From assembly GCA_007130355.1 (NCBI GenBank), contig SLSQ01000264.1, positions 1 to 6,274 on the forward strand: 6,274 nt of DNA, read 5' to 3'. Below are positions 5,172 through 6,274 of this stretch, piece after piece. Positions within the stretch are counted from its first letter, which is position 1. Every line of letters starts with the position of its first letter. Position numbers and translations under genes: made by a program. Under the pieces are notes generated by a model. The model made no database searches. It was not told the origin of the DNA and saw nothing but the letters and a program-made list of their open reading frames with translations. Source of the stretch: Trueperaceae bacterium (GTDB lineage: Bacteria > Deinococcota > Deinococci > Deinococcales > Trueperaceae).

Positions 5172-6274
5172 GCGTCGTCGCCCCGGCGGACCGCTCCGGA
5201 CTCGAGGTGCGCGGCCTGACCGTCGCCTACGGCCCGCACGGCGCGCCCGAGGTCGTGCGCGACGTCGATCTGCGCATCCGGCCCGGCGAGACGCTCGGAC
5301 TGGTCGGGGAGTCCGGCAGCGGCAAGAGCACCCTCGCCCTCGCCGTCCTACGCGCCCTCCCCGACCCCGGCCGGATCGTGCGGGGCGAGGTACACCTCGG
5401 CGGCGACGACGTACGCGCCCTCGGCGCGAGCGACCTGCGCGCCCTCTGGCGCCGACGCGTCAAGTGGGTCCCTCAGAACCCTCTGCCGTCGATGAACCCG
5501 AGCCTGACCGTCGGCCGCCAGCTGGCCGAAGCGCTCGACCCCGACCGCCCCCGCCGGGCCGACCCCGCCGAAATCGACGAGGTGCTCGCGAGCGTCGGTC
5601 TGCCCGACCCGCCCCGCGTCCGCCGCGCCTACCCGTTCGAACTGAGCGGCGGGCAGCAGCAACGGATCCTGATCGCCATGGCGCTGCTCGCCCGTCCCGA
5701 GCTGCTGATCCTGGACGAACCGACCACCAACCTCGACGTCACCACCGAAGCGGCGATCCTCGAGCTGATCCGCGAACGCGTCCGGAACCGCGAGACCGCC
5801 GTGCTGTACGTCAGCCACAGCCTCGGCGTGGTCGCCCAGCTGTGCGACGCGGTGCAGGTGCTCTACGCCGGCGACGCGGTCGAACGCGCCCCCGCGGACG
5901 CCTTCTACCGCCGGCCCCTCCACCCGTACGCCGCCGGCCTGCTCGCCGCCGTGCCGACCCTCGACCGGCCGGACGGTCGCCGCGCCCCGGTCCGGGGGAT
6001 GGAGGGCCGGATCCCGAGTCCGGCCGACCGACCGGCCGGCTGCCCGTTCGCTCCCCGCTGCCCCCTGGTGGTCGACGCTTGCCGCAGCGACCGTCCGCCA
6101 CGGGTCGACGCCGGCGGCGACGGGGCGGCGCCCACCAGGTCGCATGCATCCGCTGGGAAGAGATCGCGCGCGGCGAGGTCGCGCCGGTCCCACCGGTCGA
6201 CCCCACCCCGAAGCGCGGCACCGCCGACCGACCGTCGGTCCTCGTCGCCCACGCCGTCGAGAAACGGTTCCCGA
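5168..6274 (+). CDS. Peptide-type ABC transporter ATPase, probable DppD-DppF fusion, frameshifted and cut by window end
   Basis: This ATPase powers the importer from the cytoplasmic side. Its GTG start shares GTGA with the permease stop, a tight translational coupling. Domain 1 is complete: Walker A GESGSGKST (47-55), Q-loop Gln103 in WVPQNP, signature LSGGQQQR (159-166), Walker B LLILDEPTT with Asp183 and Glu184, D-loop NLDVT, and switch His217 in VSHSLG. The oligopeptide C-terminal motif (HPYAAGLL, then CPFAPRCP) follows. After about residue 318 the frame is wrong: it stays open to the window end but reads as Arg/Ser-rich nonsense. Moving one base back gives the expected HQVACIRWEEI, then a proline-rich linker and SVLVAHAVEKRFP, which looks like the first strand of a second ABC domain. 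So this is probably one fused two-ATPase protein, as in YejF or GsiA, with a single-base deletion in the sequence or genome. The rest lies outside the window. Confidence 0.85.
   Translation, partial: MSVVAPADRSGLEVRGLTVAYGPHGAPEVVRDVDLRIRPGETLGLVGESGSGKSTLALAVLRALPDPGRIVRGEVHLGGDDVRALGASDLRALWRRRVKWVPQNPLPSMNPSLTVGRQLAEALDPDRPRRADPAEIDEVLASVGLPDPPRVRRAYPFELSGGQQQRILIAMALLARPELLILDEPTTNLDVTTEAAILELIRERVRNRETAVLYVSHSLGVVAQLCDAVQVLYAGDAVERAPADAFYRRPLHPYAAGLLAAVPTLDRPDGRRAPVRGMEGRIPSPADRPAGCPFAPRCPLVVDACRSDRPPRVDAGGDGAAPTRSHASAGKRSRAARSRRSHRSTPPRSAAPPTDRRSSSPTPSRNGSR
6104..6135 (+). other. Site of one-base frameshift in the ABC ATPase gene
   Basis: Up to about 6118 the good reading frame is that of GTG 5168 (ending SDRPPRVDAGG). 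From about 6133 the good frame is one base earlier (HQVACIRWEEI, codons starting at 6133). One missing base in this interval explains it. The GGGG run at 6122-6125 and the CCC run at 6131-6133 are likely places for a homopolymer error. No convincing slippery heptamer (X XXY YYZ in frame) is seen, so programmed -1 frameshifting is not supported by the local sequence. The corrected frame has no ATG or GTG in 6133-6274, which argues against a separate second ATPase gene starting within the window. Confidence 0.75.

Noticed and set aside
6119..6136. Programmed -1 ribosomal frameshift in the ATPase gene
   Set aside because: No slippery heptamer in the right phase and no clear downstream stem or pseudoknot is visible. 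A lost base near the GGGG or CCC run is simpler.
5348..6193. A 281-codon minus-strand open frame opposite the ATPase
   Set aside because: It lies wholly antisense to ABC motifs that are all present on the + strand, and has no recognisable domain or ribosome binding site.

Overview
This is a very GC-rich chromosomal segment (third codon positions are almost all G or C) that looks like ordinary housekeeping and transport DNA from a Deinococcota bacterium, possibly a Trueperaceae-like lineage. The lineage call is an inference from protein style. The D-Ala-D-Ala ligase carries Deinococcus-like blocks (FPLLHGP, GEDGTVQGLL, KPANLGSSVGI, LARVDFF, EINTLPGF). The HNH protein starts with the RVLILNASFEPL block that I associate with that phylum. 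The solute-binding protein has a type I signal peptide rather than a lipobox, which fits a cell with a periplasm. No RNA gene, CRISPR array, insertion sequence or phage gene was seen.

Layout. At the left edge, the 3' part of a membrane-anchored alpha/beta hydrolase (+ strand, ends 737) converges on an HNH endonuclease gene (- strand, 793-1329), with a small GC hairpin between them. Upstream of the HNH gene, on the same strand, lies ddl (D-alanine-D-alanine ligase, - strand, 1496-2560). The 166-base gap between these two genes contains a perfect 10-bp inverted repeat. ddl and the next gene diverge from a roughly 260-base intergenic region. That region holds a good sigma70-type promoter for ddl (TTGACG, 17 bp, TACCAT) overlapped by a 46-bp imperfect dyad, and a strong Shine-Dalgarno for the rightward operon.

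The right half is a peptide/nickel-type (Dpp/Opp) ABC importer operon on the + strand. It has a periplasmic solute-binding protein (2825-4327), a DppC-type permease (about 4332-5171), and an ATPase (from 5168, sharing GTGA with the permease stop) that runs off the window. The ATPase appears to be a two-domain DppD-DppF fusion. Its frame is broken by one base around 6104-6135, after the C-terminal oligopeptide motif of domain 1. The partner permease DppB, normally between the binding protein and DppC, is absent here.

No wholly new system is evident. The points worth a second look are the dyad on the ddl promoter, the missing DppB, the fused and frameshifted ATPase, and the hairpin and coding-like stretch upstream of the HNH gene.
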